The position numbers and the translations under genes are program-made. This document shows positions 20,034 through 30,446 of a stretch of 64,000 nucleotides of DNA, in pieces. The notes below the pieces were generated by a model that did no database searches, was not told the DNA's origin, and saw only the letters and a program-made list of their open reading frames with translations. This stretch comes from Durusdinium trenchii (Eukaryota > Sar > Dinophyceae > Suessiales > Symbiodiniaceae). Where the stretch lies: positions 892,711 to 956,710 of the forward strand of contig CAXAMN010021284.1 of the NCBI GenBank assembly GCA_963970005.1. Reading direction: 5' to 3'. Position 1 is the first letter of the stretch. Each line of letters opens with the position of its first letter.

Positions 20034-20930
20034 GTGGGGTTATCCGGTCCTATAATTTTTGAAGGCTTAGGAGTTTGTGCGCCTGTTGGGACAGATGAAT
20101 CGCAGGATGATGTTGGAGGGTTTGAGGATCCATTTCCGCCTGCTCTCAGACCCCGCTCGCTGACCGGATATGGTTCTTCGCTTTTCCGTGGCAGCAGTTC
20201 TCCAAGTTGCAGCACTCCCTCGTCAGTGGGCCAGGCGAGGTCTCTTTGTCGAACTTGTGCTTCCGGCCTGACCCTTTGCCCGCTATGCTTGCCCCTCAAC
20301 CGAACCAATGCTCAAATTTTAGTTGTTTTTGTGTGCGCGGCCTTCCTGACCCGAGCTGTCGAAGCATTGAGGCAGCTGCTCGTGAAGGTGCACGCAAGTT
20401 GAAGGTCTCGCTGTCTGGCAACAAAGACATCAAGGGAAGTACAAGCGGCAAGTTGGAGACATGCTTCATGGTCCTGGAAATTTCCCGGTCGCTGTCCGAT
20501 CGCATGATTTCCAGATGCTTTTGGAAGTTGGAGAATTCCACCCTGCGGGTGCCATCGTTTGTCATCAGCCCCTTCATGGACAGCTGCGAGGGCTTTGCTG
20601 TTGTGCCTGCAATGCTGTGCTCCCAGCAGGTGCAGGTGGAGGGGAGTCGCAACAAGGGTGTCGCGAGCCTGGAGCCGAGCAGCGTGAAGGGCGATTTGAT
20701 CTCGCTTCTTTGCATCCTGCAGTGACAAGACTCCAGATCGTTACGAACACATGTCGAAGCATTGCAGCAAGGTGCCGCTGAAGGATAGGCCGTGTACTCC
20801 CCGTGATGTCTCTTGGTTGCCTCTAGTTCCGGCTTGAAGGATCCCATTGACCTCGCGATCTGCGCCTTCCGGCCCGACTTCTTCAAGTCAGAGAACTTCG
20901 CAGTCGAGTGTGGAGATGCATGGCCCAAGA
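20034..20930 (+). CDS. Ambiguous ORF region, 172 aa best frame
   Basis: The best plus frame (20207-20725) includes SIEAAAREGARKLKVSLSGN and ends SVKGDLISLLCILQ. A 210-aa frame (20296-20928) and a 138-aa frame (20312-20728) are open on the minus strand with equally plausible composition, so strand is undecided. No domain recognised. Confidence 0.25.
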
Positions 20931-21155
20931 AGGAAAACTATGGAGAAGATCACCCACAAAGCTAGTTGCCTAACGGTCTGGGCCTGCGAGTAGTCTTTTT
21001 TGCGAACGTTGCCTTGTCCGAAGTCCCAGGCAATGGGTTTTGCGGGGCTTACGTTCTTGGATAGACTTGTTGGATGCATGCAGCATACATACAAATACAT
21101 TCATGCACCTGGAACTGCTTCCACTTCAGTATAGGTTTTTCAAGGAAGCAACATT

Positions 21156-21500
21156 TCATGTAAAGCATTGGGTCAGTTTTTTGGCAAGTGACTTGCTTTC
21201 GGCCTCAAACATGCAGATTTCATTCGCCTGTTCTGTGATGGAAACATGTGGGCCACAAGAACTGGCAGCATCACCCGCCAGCGGGAAAATAAGATCCACA
21301 ATGACAAGCTTACCGGCGCCAGTGGTTTTTGCAGCAACCTTCGTTTCCGGCGATGGAAAACAGTTGCGGCCGGATTTCACTAATATGTTTCGCCCAGGGC
21401 TGCGTCCATCCCAGTTTTGCTTGAAATGACTGCCCTTTAGCAAACCTGCGTACAGGGCCACTACATGACAAAATGATAGGTCGTTGTTCTGCTTGTCCAT
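21156..21500 (-). CDS. Possible degenerate ABC-ATPase exon
   Basis: A minus-strand frame contains ETKVAAKTTGAGKLVIVDLI followed by a Gly/Ala stretch. The layout resembles the Walker A region of an ABC transporter NBD (VAxVGxTGAGKST..DLIF), with GAGK kept but the following Ser/Thr replaced by Leu. If real it is an isolated or decayed exon; the rest of the NBD (signature, Walker B) is not visible nearby. A plus-strand frame (21040-21429) covers the same bases and cannot be excluded. Confidence 0.25.
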   Translation of the reverse strand: MDKQNNDLSFCHVVALYAGLLKGSHFKQNWDGRSPGRNILVKSGRNCFPSPETKVAAKTTGAGKLVIVDLIFPLAGDAASSCGPHVSITEQANEICMFEAESKSLAKKLTQCFT

Positions 21501-21595
21501 TCACCGATGATCAGCGATGCCTTCCCAACAGATCAAGTGTTCTGGAATGTGGCGGTCCATGAATGAGTTTGTTTTAAATTGTTTTTATTGGTTTT

Positions 21596-21713
21596 TTGGT
21601 GATTATCATTGCCACAAAGAATTGTCTAGAGAGGTTGCTTTTATTGTTGTTTTATGGTGATTATCATTGCCACCCGGAATTGACCGTGGGCTTAAGTTTC
21701 TCTAGACAATTCT
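21596..21713. repeat. Direct repeat plus 15-bp inverted repeat
   Basis: TGGTGATTATCATTGCCAC occurs at 21596 and again at 21655, each followed by a GAATTG-containing word. In addition AGAATTGTCTAGAGA (21618-21632) is the exact reverse complement of 21699-21713. The pattern suggests a small nested or foldback insertion. Confidence 0.7.
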
Positions 21714-21803
21714 CTGATTGCTTCTCGACATGAAACATCCAAATCAATGTTTCTTCACTTACTTGTGTTTTCGATGGCACCCCCAAAAAATCACCATGGA
21801 CCC

Positions 21804-22000
21804 TCACCGTTCAAAGATGGTCCGAGTCCTCCGGCTGCCCAGGCTACAGCGCCACCACGCTGGAGGCCGACGTGGCCGCCCTCCGCCGCGCCGAGACGTC
21901 GCCGTCCACGTCCACAGCGCTCTTGCGGCGCACCAACGCGCTGCGAGTGCGCGTGGGCGAACGACAGGCCGGGTGTCGGGCGTCGGTCGGGGTGAACGGA
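21804..22000 (+). CDS. GC-rich exon-like segment, helical
   Basis: One plus frame reads CPGYSATTLEADVAALRRAE and then STSTALLRRTNALRVRVGER, an Ala/Leu/Arg-rich amphipathic pattern with heptad-like spacing typical of a coiled coil. The island is much GC-richer than its surroundings. Other frames over the same bases are low-complexity Pro/Arg strings. No family assigned. Confidence 0.4.
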
Positions 22001-22435
22001 TGGCTTTCACGGGTATGAACGGGTGGGGTCTTGGCCATGTTTTCTATGTATGGGGAGGTCCTTGGCCGGTCTTGGCCGTTGAAGAACTTGAAGTTGATAT
22101 CGTTGGATGTGACTTTTTGGGTCATTGGCTCTGGAGTGGGTTGTGGAGCTTGTTCACCACCAGAGTGTGTGTGTGTGAATGTTGGTGATGTTGTTTGAGA
22201 CACTCGCAGATATATAGTTATTGTATGTTATTGTCATTGTGATGTTGGTGAGTGACGAAGTGGCAACACATTCCCACTTAAATCGATCGTAACTGTAACT
22301 ATTACTTTGACTGGGTTGGCTAAGCATGGCTAAGCATCATTGCCCATTCGAGTAGGTCTACATTCCCCCGTTGGCAAATCGTGTTGACTGTTGACATGTC
22401 TGAGATCGATTGAAGACAGATGCCACGAAATCATG

Positions 22436-22714
22436 GTGAAACTCACAGCCGGCTCACTCACAAGTACTTTTCACCCAGACCCGAAGCACCTGTGCCTCAC
22501 AGAGGTCCTCCATCGTCTTCAGTCCGCCATCACTGCCCGCCTCACTGCGACCGCGGCGACCAGCGCTGCCACCGCGAGCGCGTCGGCCACTGTCGCGAGC
22601 GGCGCCAAACGTGCACGGCAGGAGCCGGTCAATGGCGAAGCGAGAGAAAATGGAGCGGCACGAGTGGCGTACGGTTTAGTGGTTTTTGCTGGGGGTTGGC
22701 CTATTGATGCCTAA
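22436..22714 (+). CDS. GC-rich exon-like segment, Ala/Thr-rich
   Basis: The frame starting near ATG 22433 reads MVKLTAGSLTSTFHPDPKHL, then EVLHRLQSAITARLTATAAT, an Ala/Thr/Ser-rich tract and a basic patch GAKRARQEPVNGEAREN. Coding-like up to about 22650; afterwards it probably enters an intron. It could belong with the coiled-coil exon about 450 bp upstream. Confidence 0.35.
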   Translation: MKLTAGSLTSTFHPDPKHLCLTEVLHRLQSAITARLTATAATSAATASASATVASGAKRARQEPVNGEARENGAARVAYGLVVFAGGWPIDA

Positions 22715-23091
22715 TGTGCCACACGTGCTTTCCTTGGATGGCCTAGTTTGCATTGCAGTCAGTGGTTTCCCTGTCTAAAGTGTGTTGTCCTTCTTTACGG
22801 GCATTGGTTTACACCTGAAAACGCTTGAAATCTGAGGAGGTCAAATGGCCCAAACGTCAAAATCGTTGATTCCAAACGAGCATCCTTCCCAACCACTGGG
22901 GTTTTGAGTGTTGGTTGCTCGCATCCGCACAATGACCACACTGGTTGATCGATCGCGGTTGGAGCACCGAATTATTATACAATTCGATACAATTAGGGCC
23001 GTTTTGGGGCTGGTGCCACGCACATTTCTGACGGATTTCCTGTGTGAGTGTAAATATGTTATAACACCACTGTTTATGCTGGGTAAGAAGC

Positions 23092-23150
23092 GAGGTTGTA
23101 GTTGTAATTGTTGTTGTTGTTGCTGTTGCTGTTGTTGTGGTGGTGTTCGG
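23092..23150. repeat. (GTT/GCT)n trinucleotide microsatellite
   Basis: A run of GTT units interrupted by GCT and GTG. It lies in a spacer with no coding frame of note; a (TA)n run follows at about 23218-23234. Confidence 0.8.
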
Positions 23151-23345
23151 TTTTTGTTTCTACATGTCCTTCAGTGTCTTGTTAATTTGGTACCCTGCAA
23201 ATATCATATATCGATATGATATATATATATATATGCCAATCTCCCATGAAGAGGTCAAGTGTGGCAGGCATTGTTCCTTCTCATCCCTCCTCATTTCCCC
23301 GTCCTGGTATTGGGAATTGGGATACTCAGACAAGCCCCTGATCAG

Positions 23346-23503
23346 CCTCCAAGGATCAGAACAAAGATGGGGTGGTCTCCATTGACGAGTGGCGCAGAGC
23401 ACGGGTCCCCGCCCAAAGGCACGGGCCACGCTTTTTTGAAGCAGACACCGGCAACACTCGGAGAAGCTCTTTTGGAAGCATGTCATATATGTTTCCTGCG
23501 TGA
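23346..23503 (+). CDS. Terminal exon with a canonical EF-hand loop
   Basis: Just after a CAG acceptor the frame reads KDQNKDGVVSIDEWRRARVP. The 12-residue loop (nt 23354-23389) has Asp at 1, Asn at 3, Asp at 5, Gly at 6, Val at 8, Ser at 9 and Glu at 12, a complete Ca2+-binding EF-hand consensus. The frame continues 30 residues with Arg/Ser-rich sequence and stops at TGA 23501-23503. An in-frame TGA near 23339 limits the exon upstream. Most likely the last exon of an EF-hand protein (calmodulin-like, kinase or similar); the partner EF-hand must be in an upstream exon that I could not identify. Confidence 0.65.
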
Positions 23504-23945
23504 TAAAATTGCGACCTGGAAAGACTGAAATGCTGCTGTTTCTGAAGTGGTTTGGACCAGCGATAAGTGGAGAGGCTGATGGTTTTAGTATCAGTTAAGC
23601 TAGTTTCACATGATGGATGCTGAGTTGCGGAAGCCGGCTTGAAGGTGTACTGGACTCATTTCCAGACACTTCCTTGATCGTGGGCCATTCTCGGGGTATC
23701 GCGGCCGGAGCAAGTTCGATGAATCCATCTGCCGAAGGCTTTCACCCGGATGACTTGATGCATCCCACGAAACAGGATCAAATCGAGATTCCTCAAATTT
23801 TGAGATTCTTTTGGGGCATTAGAACCGCCCCCATCGGAAACAAAACACTGTGACGTTACTGTGACATAGCAGAGGAAACACCATGGAAACTACGTAGATC
23901 TTCTCCACTTCCGCTCCCGGCACCGGCCGAACACCCGCGACCTCC

Positions 23946-24136
23946 GCTCGTCCACTCCCGCGCCCGACTTCAGGTGAGGACGCTGGGACCGCCCCCGCGG
24001 CCGACGCGCGCGGACTCGGCTGGAAAAGAGTTGGAGTGGTGGGAGGGGAGTGGAGCGGTGGGACCCACGTCCCGTCCTGGCGGAAGCACTGCTGCGGAGC
24101 AGGGATCTGGGTGCTTCGGAGTTCGCCAAGTGGTAG
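23946..24136 (+). CDS. GC-rich exon-like segment
   Basis: After an apparent acceptor (GACTTCAG near 23970) one plus frame reads ARTRLEKSWSGGRGVERWDP and then VLAEALLRSRDLGASEFAKW. The latter looks like an amphipathic helix. It lies about 600 bp upstream of the histidyl-tRNA-synthetase-like segment and could be an earlier exon of that gene, but no catalytic-domain motif (class II motifs 2 or 3) is visible. Confidence 0.3.
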
Positions 24137-24689
24137 GAGAAATGGCTCAGTTGGATTTGCACTTGTTGTGAAGACCAACATGTTTCGTCGAAGGTGTGAT
24201 TCTCATACAGCCAGGGTCTGACTAGGGCAGGGGGAGGCCTTTTTGAGTATCTTAACCCCGGTTTCGAAGGCTTGAAAGACCAACTGTTCCAGTCGACTGG
24301 TCCGGTAGTTGGAACATGTGGGTCAGAAAGGGAGCAGGCTGAGCAGGTCCTCAGGTCTTTGCTGCTCAAAAGCGGAGAGTTTGCGACTAGTCTGGACAGT
24401 CCGCACTCCTAGACTGACCCTCAAAACCGGATGGGTGTACATCCCCATTCTGTGTATCTCCGTGAACAGGTGGGTCACCTTCTATATAGCCATACATGTT
24501 CTACTCATTTGACTCGAATCTGCCTTTGCCTTAATGATCTCCCTTTCCATCAACCCAAATTCTACCATTTCTTCTGGGTGATGTAGAACAGATTCTCCGA
24601 TGATCTCCGATGCTCTACCTACGTTGAGACACATCCCATACTTCCAAAGGCGTTTTCTTATAGATGCTTCATGGATGCTTCATGGACCC

Positions 24690-24817
24690 CCCGCCCAGAA
24701 CCCTCCTCATCTGGCGCTCAAGAGGGGCGGCTCGCCCCCGAGCCGCCCGCCCGGCCGTTCGGCCAGGCGCTCAACGTGGCTCGGAAGCTCCGGATGGCCG
24801 GCCAGTCGGTGGACGTG
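24690..24817 (+). CDS. Histidyl-tRNA synthetase, anticodon-domain exon (partial)
   Basis: The frame contains GQALNVARKLRMAGQSVDV (24761-24817). In plant and cyanobacterial-type HisRS the anticodon-binding domain has an A..VA..LR..GQSVD strand-helix-strand start, which this matches closely. A GT donor can be placed in GGAC|GTGGCT at 24814/24815. The next block of that domain appears at 27961. HisRS charges tRNA-His with histidine; this domain reads the anticodon. The catalytic exons are not identified in the window, so this is a partial or decayed gene, or its other exons are too short to see. Confidence 0.5.
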
Positions 24818-25596
24818 GCTTGGCACAGATGGGACCTGGTACGACGCCAGACCGACCTGGCAACGCCAGACCGCCAACGCGTCGAACAGTCGAACACGTG
24901 GGACTTGTCACCTCAGTGTCGGTGTATGATGTGTGATCCGTTACGGCTTGTTGAACACAAACTTGGGGGGGCCGATTGGGGGACGTCCCGGGGCCTAAAC
25001 CTCCAAAAGACGAAGAACATGGTGCCAACTCAGGGAGTTCAGGCATGGTGGATTGTCCCGGTCTGCTGGCTGGCTGCATGCAGCCAACTGGTCAATACTG
25101 GGGGTCGTCATCCCAACTGACATCCCATGGGTGGTGAGAAGTGGGTCGGTCGGGATTTGAGGTGTGATCTGAGATGGTCCCAATGAGTTAATTTTTAAAA
25201 TGGCATGTCAGTAATATGTCAGTCCCAATTTAAGGTTTAGTTACCGTTTAACTACTGGGAGACCAGCATTTCAGCATGTCCAGAGGTTAAGTGACCCTAA
25301 GTGACGGACCCTACAGGGCCCCAAAAAACCGATGCCCAACGCAGACCGCACCACAGACCGCAAAGCGTTCAATACGCAGCCCACTTCCATTCCACGTGTT
25401 GGATACTTCGCAGCCCACATGCTGGATACCTCACATGGCTGGATACTGCATCCTTGAGCGCATGTTCGTGCACACTACATGTATACATGGTCATTTTGAT
25501 GATATGTATATACTTTGTCCTTTTCTGACTGTCGCTCCTTTTCGTGACTTTCCTTTTCCTTGGTCAGTCTTGTATATAGTATAGTTTTTGACCTCT

Positions 25597-25836
25597 TCAT
25601 TTTTGATTGTACAGGCTTGATTGCTCTACACGGTTTGTGGATGTTTGTGCTCTTGTACAGGTGAAGCCTAGGAGGTCCCTACCGACTTTGATGAGTGCTG
25701 CCGGTGATTGCCTTGCGCTGAGCTTGTCCAGCGCGGCTTGTCCGCTCGGAAACTCCTGCATGTCATCACTGCTCCTGCATGTCACGGCAGAGAATGGCGC
25801 CTGGCAGAAGGTGGAGATTTGTTTCGTGACCTGCAA
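25597..25836 (-). CDS. Possible minus-strand exon, unknown
   Basis: The frame reads SDDMQEFPSGQAALDKLSAR then AALIKVGRDLLGFTC. Coding-like helix composition, but a plus-strand frame is open over the same bases. No motif. Confidence 0.2.
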   Translation of the reverse strand: MQVTKQISTFCQAPFSAVTCRSSDDMQEFPSGQAALDKLSARQSPAALIKVGRDLLGFTCTRAQTSTNRVEQSSLYNQK

Positions 25837-26906
25837 GGTGGACCTTTACTTCGTATTTCCCACCCCACGGGAGCCCTGACGTTTGGGTGCCGATGTCGGA
25901 CGCGATGTCCAACCAGGTGAACTTGATGCCGAACGTTTATGTCATGGCGTCCGGTCCGTGCGACTCAAGTCGTTTGTACAGGTTACTTGCTTTGACCTGA
26001 AGTGCGGAGACAGGATCACAGCGGCATGCTGTGGTGCTATGACAAGCCCCCGCCCCTACTATACTGATAGGACCCGAGTGGGGTACCTATATATAGGATA
26101 TAGTCTATAGGGCTCTTCGATCTCTGCTGGTTGGTCCTCCACCGATTGGAACCTCCCATGAGGCGTCGATGCATCAGGTTGACGGCTCAAAAGAATGTTT
26201 CAGACCAACCTGCCAGGATCAGAGGACCATGGTAGGGACAAAGCAACAAAACCCATTCCAGGACCTTCAGTTCGTGACCTCGAATTGGAGTCTCTGTTTG
26301 TGAGCTTTTACTGGCCTGGTTGCGACCGCAAATCCTGGGATATCAAAAGGTCACTTTGAAGGTCCTGGTTCATAAATCCTTTGTCCGGTTTGGGCTTGTT
26401 CTGGCACATGTGTTTCTTTGGTGCCATTTGGGACACCTTCACCTCACACCTCATGATGGCGTGGAGCATATTTCCACGGTGCGGAGAGAACCACATCGAC
26501 AAACCAAGTCTTCCAACCAAGACTGGGTACAAAGGCACAGCACCGACCCCAACCTGATCAATAGTCCCGAGACGAGAACTGGCCGCTGGGGAGGGAAAAG
26601 ACTGCCTTCCGCATCGTGTTACCAGTCCCATAGGAGCATGGTCGCTCTTTTCCCATGTTTCTTTCCAGGTGACCGTTGTGACCGTTGTGACCCCATGGAG
26701 GACTCCTTAACAGTGCGACGTGCTGCAACCGCAATTGGGTGTGACGAGCGGCCGCAACGAAAAAAACGGAGTGAATGGCCTGCTTTGGGTTGAAGAACCG
26801 GTCAGAGACAATGACATTTGTCAGTTGGAGCCGGTCAAGGATGCCAAACGGTTCAGTTCTTAGCCTGCATCATTCCTTCAGAGTTCGGCGAACGCCTTTG
26901 ACTCAG

Positions 26907-27005
26907 GTCTTTTCGGAAGAGACCAAGAAGGTCCACAAGGCCAAGCGAGACGGTCCGTCCAACTCCAAGAGTCGAATGCAGCGCCTTCGCACCACGTCCC
27001 CCAAG
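26907..27005 (+). CDS. 99-bp exon with clean splice borders, unknown
   Basis: Bounded by ACTCAG (acceptor) and CCAAG|GTACT (donor), exactly 33 codons in phase 0: VFSEETKKVHKAKRDGPSNS and then a basic Ser/Lys/Arg stretch. The flanking sequence in the same frame is less coding-like. It lies between the two HisRS-like segments on the same strand, where HisRS has no room for 33 residues, so it belongs to another gene or the HisRS assignment of one neighbour is wrong. Confidence 0.4.
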
Positions 27006-27307
27006 GTACTCACTGCTTGGGCACCCCCCCCCGAAGGCTTGGTACCAGCGATTCGCTGCACCAGTGAAGCTCAGTTGTATAGCGATTCGCAGCACAAAGC
27101 AGGGTGTCTTAGCTCCGTTCCGGTGCTTGGGTCTCGCAGTATATACCATGTTTGCTTGCAGTTGTATTGATGTGTGTCTGTTGTTGTGTTGTTGCTCAAA
27201 GGTTTTTGGCACTATAATTTGTTCCATTCTGGATATTCTGCTAGCGTGTGAGTGATAGGCAGCAGGCAGCGCAGGCTGCTTGTTCGTGAAGAACAACACC
27301 AATTCCC

Positions 27308-27405
27308 AGACACGACCCATGGGACTGCCATATATGCCGATCAGTTGGGGTGGTGTTTGGGGGGTCAATGGGGTGGCATATATGGCAGTCCCATGGAGCG
27401 TCTCT
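27308..27405. mobile_element. Palindromic MITE-like element, copy A
   Basis: Perfect 22-bp inverted arms CCATGGGACTGCCATATATG+CC at 27317-27338 and 27375-27396; weaker pairing extends about 9 bp outward. The 36-bp loop is homologous, in reverse orientation, to the loop of copy B at 46215-46246. No coding capacity. Confidence 0.8.
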
Positions 27406-27960
27406 GTTCGTGTTGACACCGAAGTCGCTCCTTCGCGACTCAGCACTTCCCTCCACACCGACTGAGCGACTCGCCGATGGATCGGGAGTTGGGCACTAGA
27501 CCGATCCGCGGATCGGGGGGTTGGCATGACAAGCAGAGACCTAGAGTCTCATCTTGCATCCTGGAGTCCCATCCTGCATCCTGGACCTGGGTGTGGCTGA
27601 AGATCCCTAGATTAGTAGTGTGAGGTACTATCAGGACATCAGAGGACACCTCAGGATGGTCCTGATGCTGGTGTATAGTTCAATTGGGAGAACCCCTAGG
27701 GCTTCGAGAAGTCCCTCAATGAAAACCTATTTATCCATCCTGAGATTGTATTATAGGGAGACACCCGAACCAATTGGTGTTGAGGTCCAAATTAGGGGGT
27801 TCATTCATGGTCATGTGACTCGTGTTTGATCTGTTTTTATTCTTGTTATTGCTCTAAAGCCCGCGCGCGTATCCGATCTACACCGTGTGCTAGAAGATGC
27901 TTATTCGGTCCTACACACCCGCCACACGCGGGCGCCACGAGCCGCGATACACACCGACAG

Positions 27961-28190
27961 GGCTTCAAGTATGCCGACCGGGTCAATGCCACTCGGGTGG
28001 CCTTCGTGGCGCCCGGCGAGTGGGAGCAAGGCGACCTGCTCCGCGCGACGTGCTCCGCGCGACGTGCTCCGCGCGACGTGCTCCGCGCGCGACGCGCGTG
28101 CGACGTGCTCGGCGAGGAGCGGCGTGTGTTGGGTCAACACGGGTTGCGACGACCGGTTTGGACGTTGGCGGAAGAGGAAGGTACTGTAGG
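27961..28190 (+). CDS. Histidyl-tRNA synthetase anticodon-domain exon with GC repeat
   Basis: Directly after CACCGACAG (acceptor) the frame reads GFKYADRVNATRVAFVAPGE and then WEQGDL. This matches the HisRS block F-K-x3-R-V-N-A-x-R-(x)n-G-x-E-W-E-x-G of plant/cyanobacterial-type enzymes. Immediately after it the sequence enters a GC-rich 14-bp tandem repeat (28030-28112) that adds an Ala/Arg/Cys-rich insert, and the open frame goes on with DVLGEERRVLGQHGLRRPV, which could correspond to the final SGEQ-like strand. Either the protein tolerates the insert or the exon is damaged. Confidence 0.5.
28030..28112. repeat. GC-rich 14-bp tandem repeat GACGTGCTCCGCGC
   Basis: Three near-perfect units followed by two degraded ones. 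Lies inside the open frame of the HisRS-like exon. Confidence 0.8.
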
Positions 28191-28225
28191 TTGTAGGTAT
28201 AGTGAAGGTTCTGTTGTGGGTGTTT

Positions 28226-28297
28226 GGTTATTTGGTATTTGTATATGTTTTTTTGGAGGGGAGGTTATTTGGTATTTGTATATTTTTTTGGAGGGGA
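28226..28297. repeat. Two-copy ~36-bp tandem duplication
   Basis: GGTTATTTGGTATTTGTATA followed by a T-run and GGAGGGGA occurs at about 28226-28263 and again at 28263-28297, differing by a few bases. Confidence 0.8.
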
Positions 28298-28499
28298 AGG
28301 GAAATGGGAAGTTGTTGGATGCTTGAATGGAGTTCGTTTCTTTATTTTGTATTTCCATCACCTGATATGGTGCGGCAGTTCAATGGCTGAAAAGGAAAAC
28401 GACCTACCAAACGCACGCAGCAAAGACATAGCCTCTCTCCAGAGTGGTGCATTGCCAGATGTATTTAAGAGCCATATCTAACAAGTCACATTTGAGCCA

Positions 28500-29640
28500 C
28501 GCAGTCACATTTGAGCGATATCTAACCAGAGTGCAGGAGTGATATAACATGGGAACTATATACTGACGCACAGATACTTAAAACATCAGATCCTTAGAAC
28601 ATCTTAGAACATCACTGTTCTGTCCCTCACTATACATGAACATGATGAACCTTTCAATGGTCAGGTGTGTCCCTTTCAATGGCAGTTCAGCAAAGTATCA
28701 CTTCAGCAAAGGTCACCCATGTATCTCATGTCTCTCCCATGTACAGCTTCCCAGCTTCGTCCGACTGCCCCGGGCTGCTGACGTCGCAGCTCCGGGCACC
28801 GGGTGAAACCACCCCCCGTCGCAGGTCTCGTGACCATCAAGGAGGGGGTTCCCAGACATGGAGTCCAGGGGGAGACCTGGAGAACCAGGTGTGAAAATTT
28901 GGTGTCCAATTTGGAGGATAGGAAGGGAGACAGACAGAGCAACCAATGAAACGATCTAAAAGGATACATACAAGAAAACTCATGATCCTGTGTGTGTCTT
29001 TGTGGATGGCATCACTAATGATATCAACGTGTTTCAATGATCAATATGTGATACACATAGCCAGAGCAGGAAGAATGGACTTATTTGGAGCCGGTCATGG
29101 CAGCTCAGGAATACTTGACATATCCAAACTCCAACCTGCCGAGCAAGAGAGGAGGATTAAAGGAACCTGTCCTTTTTGGCATGGTTGAGATTGGTTGAGT
29201 TGTGGAAGACCATTCTTCTGCAACATGGTCAAGGGGGCCTATCATTCACCCTTTGGGTGGGATAGCCAGATAGCTTAGAGCCTTTACAACTCCTGGCAAG
29301 TACCTCAAGAAATCCGAATATAGTTGAAGTGTGTGGCACACTCAGACACTGCACAGATTGAGACACCTGTCAAAAACAAGGTTTTGCACAACAACCCGTT
29401 GCGAGACCACGACTCATGCAGTAGAATTACTACACCCTTACTCGCAATGATTTTTGTTTAAAGCTTTAAACAAATGCAAAAAATATAAACGGCAAAACAT
29501 TCAAGCCGGATGGCTCCTTTCTTTCACTATTTCAAATACATACAAATACCATGAACCCTTCCCTCTTCACCCCACTTGAGCACCCCACCATCGGTTTCAC
29601 CGGTCACCCTGCGTTTCGCCCCTCACCGCCGCAGCATGCT
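28500..29640. other. Spacer, nothing secure
   Basis: Short frames only. One plus-strand stretch at 28946-29188 is open for 80 codons without motif. No repeats of note. Confidence 0.4.
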
Positions 29641-29649
29641 CTTCCCACC

Positions 29650-29860
29650 CACCCCTGGGGCCCTCCTGGGGGCCGCAGGACCTGCGGAACTTCAAGGAAG
29701 ATGACCCCAAGGAGTTGAAGCAGAAGGACCGGGACACCGGTCGACCGGTGTCGGGACCAGTGTCGGAACCGGGGACACCCGGGCCGAGAGAACGAGGACA
29801 CCGGCCCCCGGCTTTTCCCGGTCTAAAGAGCTGAACACCGACACCTTGGTCGTCCGGGAT
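29650..29860 (+). CDS. GC-rich exon-like segment
   Basis: After GGGGGCCGCAG (possible acceptor near 29690) the frame reads DLRNFKEDDPKELKQKDRDT and then becomes Pro/Gly-rich until a stop near 29830. The first 16 residues look coding. The rest repeats CCGG-rich words and may be intron. Family unknown. Confidence 0.3.
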
Positions 29861-30188
29861 GTGGTGGTTTCGGGTTTTCCGTTTTTGTTTTTTCCTGATG
29901 TTTGTTCATTATTCTATATGGTTCATCTTTTTGGGGTCCGAAATGGTTCTGTGACTGTGGCGTTGTGCGGTACTGCACATGAAGAAAAGGAAAGCGGATA
30001 GATGGAAACGGTCTCAGGAGAGTCCCTGGAGATCTCTAAATGGCATGGTTTGTGTGTGCGTGTTTGTGTTTTTTCTGACTGGGTGTGGGCTGACCGGCTG
30101 ACCCCCCTCGGTCCCTGCGTTCGTCTCACCCGTCGTGTTCTTTTATTTATAAAAAAGCTGTGCGTGGCGCCGTTGATCGGGGCAGGGG

Positions 30189-30250
30189 TTCGTCTGTACA
30201 CGCGGAAATCGGATCGTCTGTACACTCGGGGATCGTCTGTACACGCGGCT
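30189..30250. repeat. CGTCTGTACACGCGG short repeats, 3 copies
   Basis: Copies begin at 30191, 30215 and 30234; the middle one has CTCGG for CGCGG. Confidence 0.8.
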
Positions 30251-30446
30251 TCCGTATGCGGGGTGCCTAAACAGTGTGGCCATACTTTGGGTTCTTACGG
30301 TAGGCGCAAAGGCCGGGTGTTGATCCAGGGTGCTCAGATGTGTGTGTGAGGCCAATTCGCTGGTATTTATGGTGCTTGTGACTCGACTTGTTCAAAGTGC
30401 ATTTTGACGGTGCAAGCTTGCAGAATCTGCTGGGCAGCGACGTGTA

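Noticed and set aside
19452..20062. Three overlapping plus-strand ORFs of 173-189 codons
   Set aside because: They are translations of the 14-bp satellite in its three phases, with no conservation beyond the repeat.
26080..26110. TATAGGATA words as another copy of the LINE target duplication
   Set aside because: Only short AT-rich similarity to GTATAGGATTGTATAGG; no adjacent LINE sequence.
26853..27527. 224-codon minus-strand ORF
   Set aside because: It overlaps the palindromic MITE copy A and the cleanly bordered plus-strand exon 26907-27005; no coding features.
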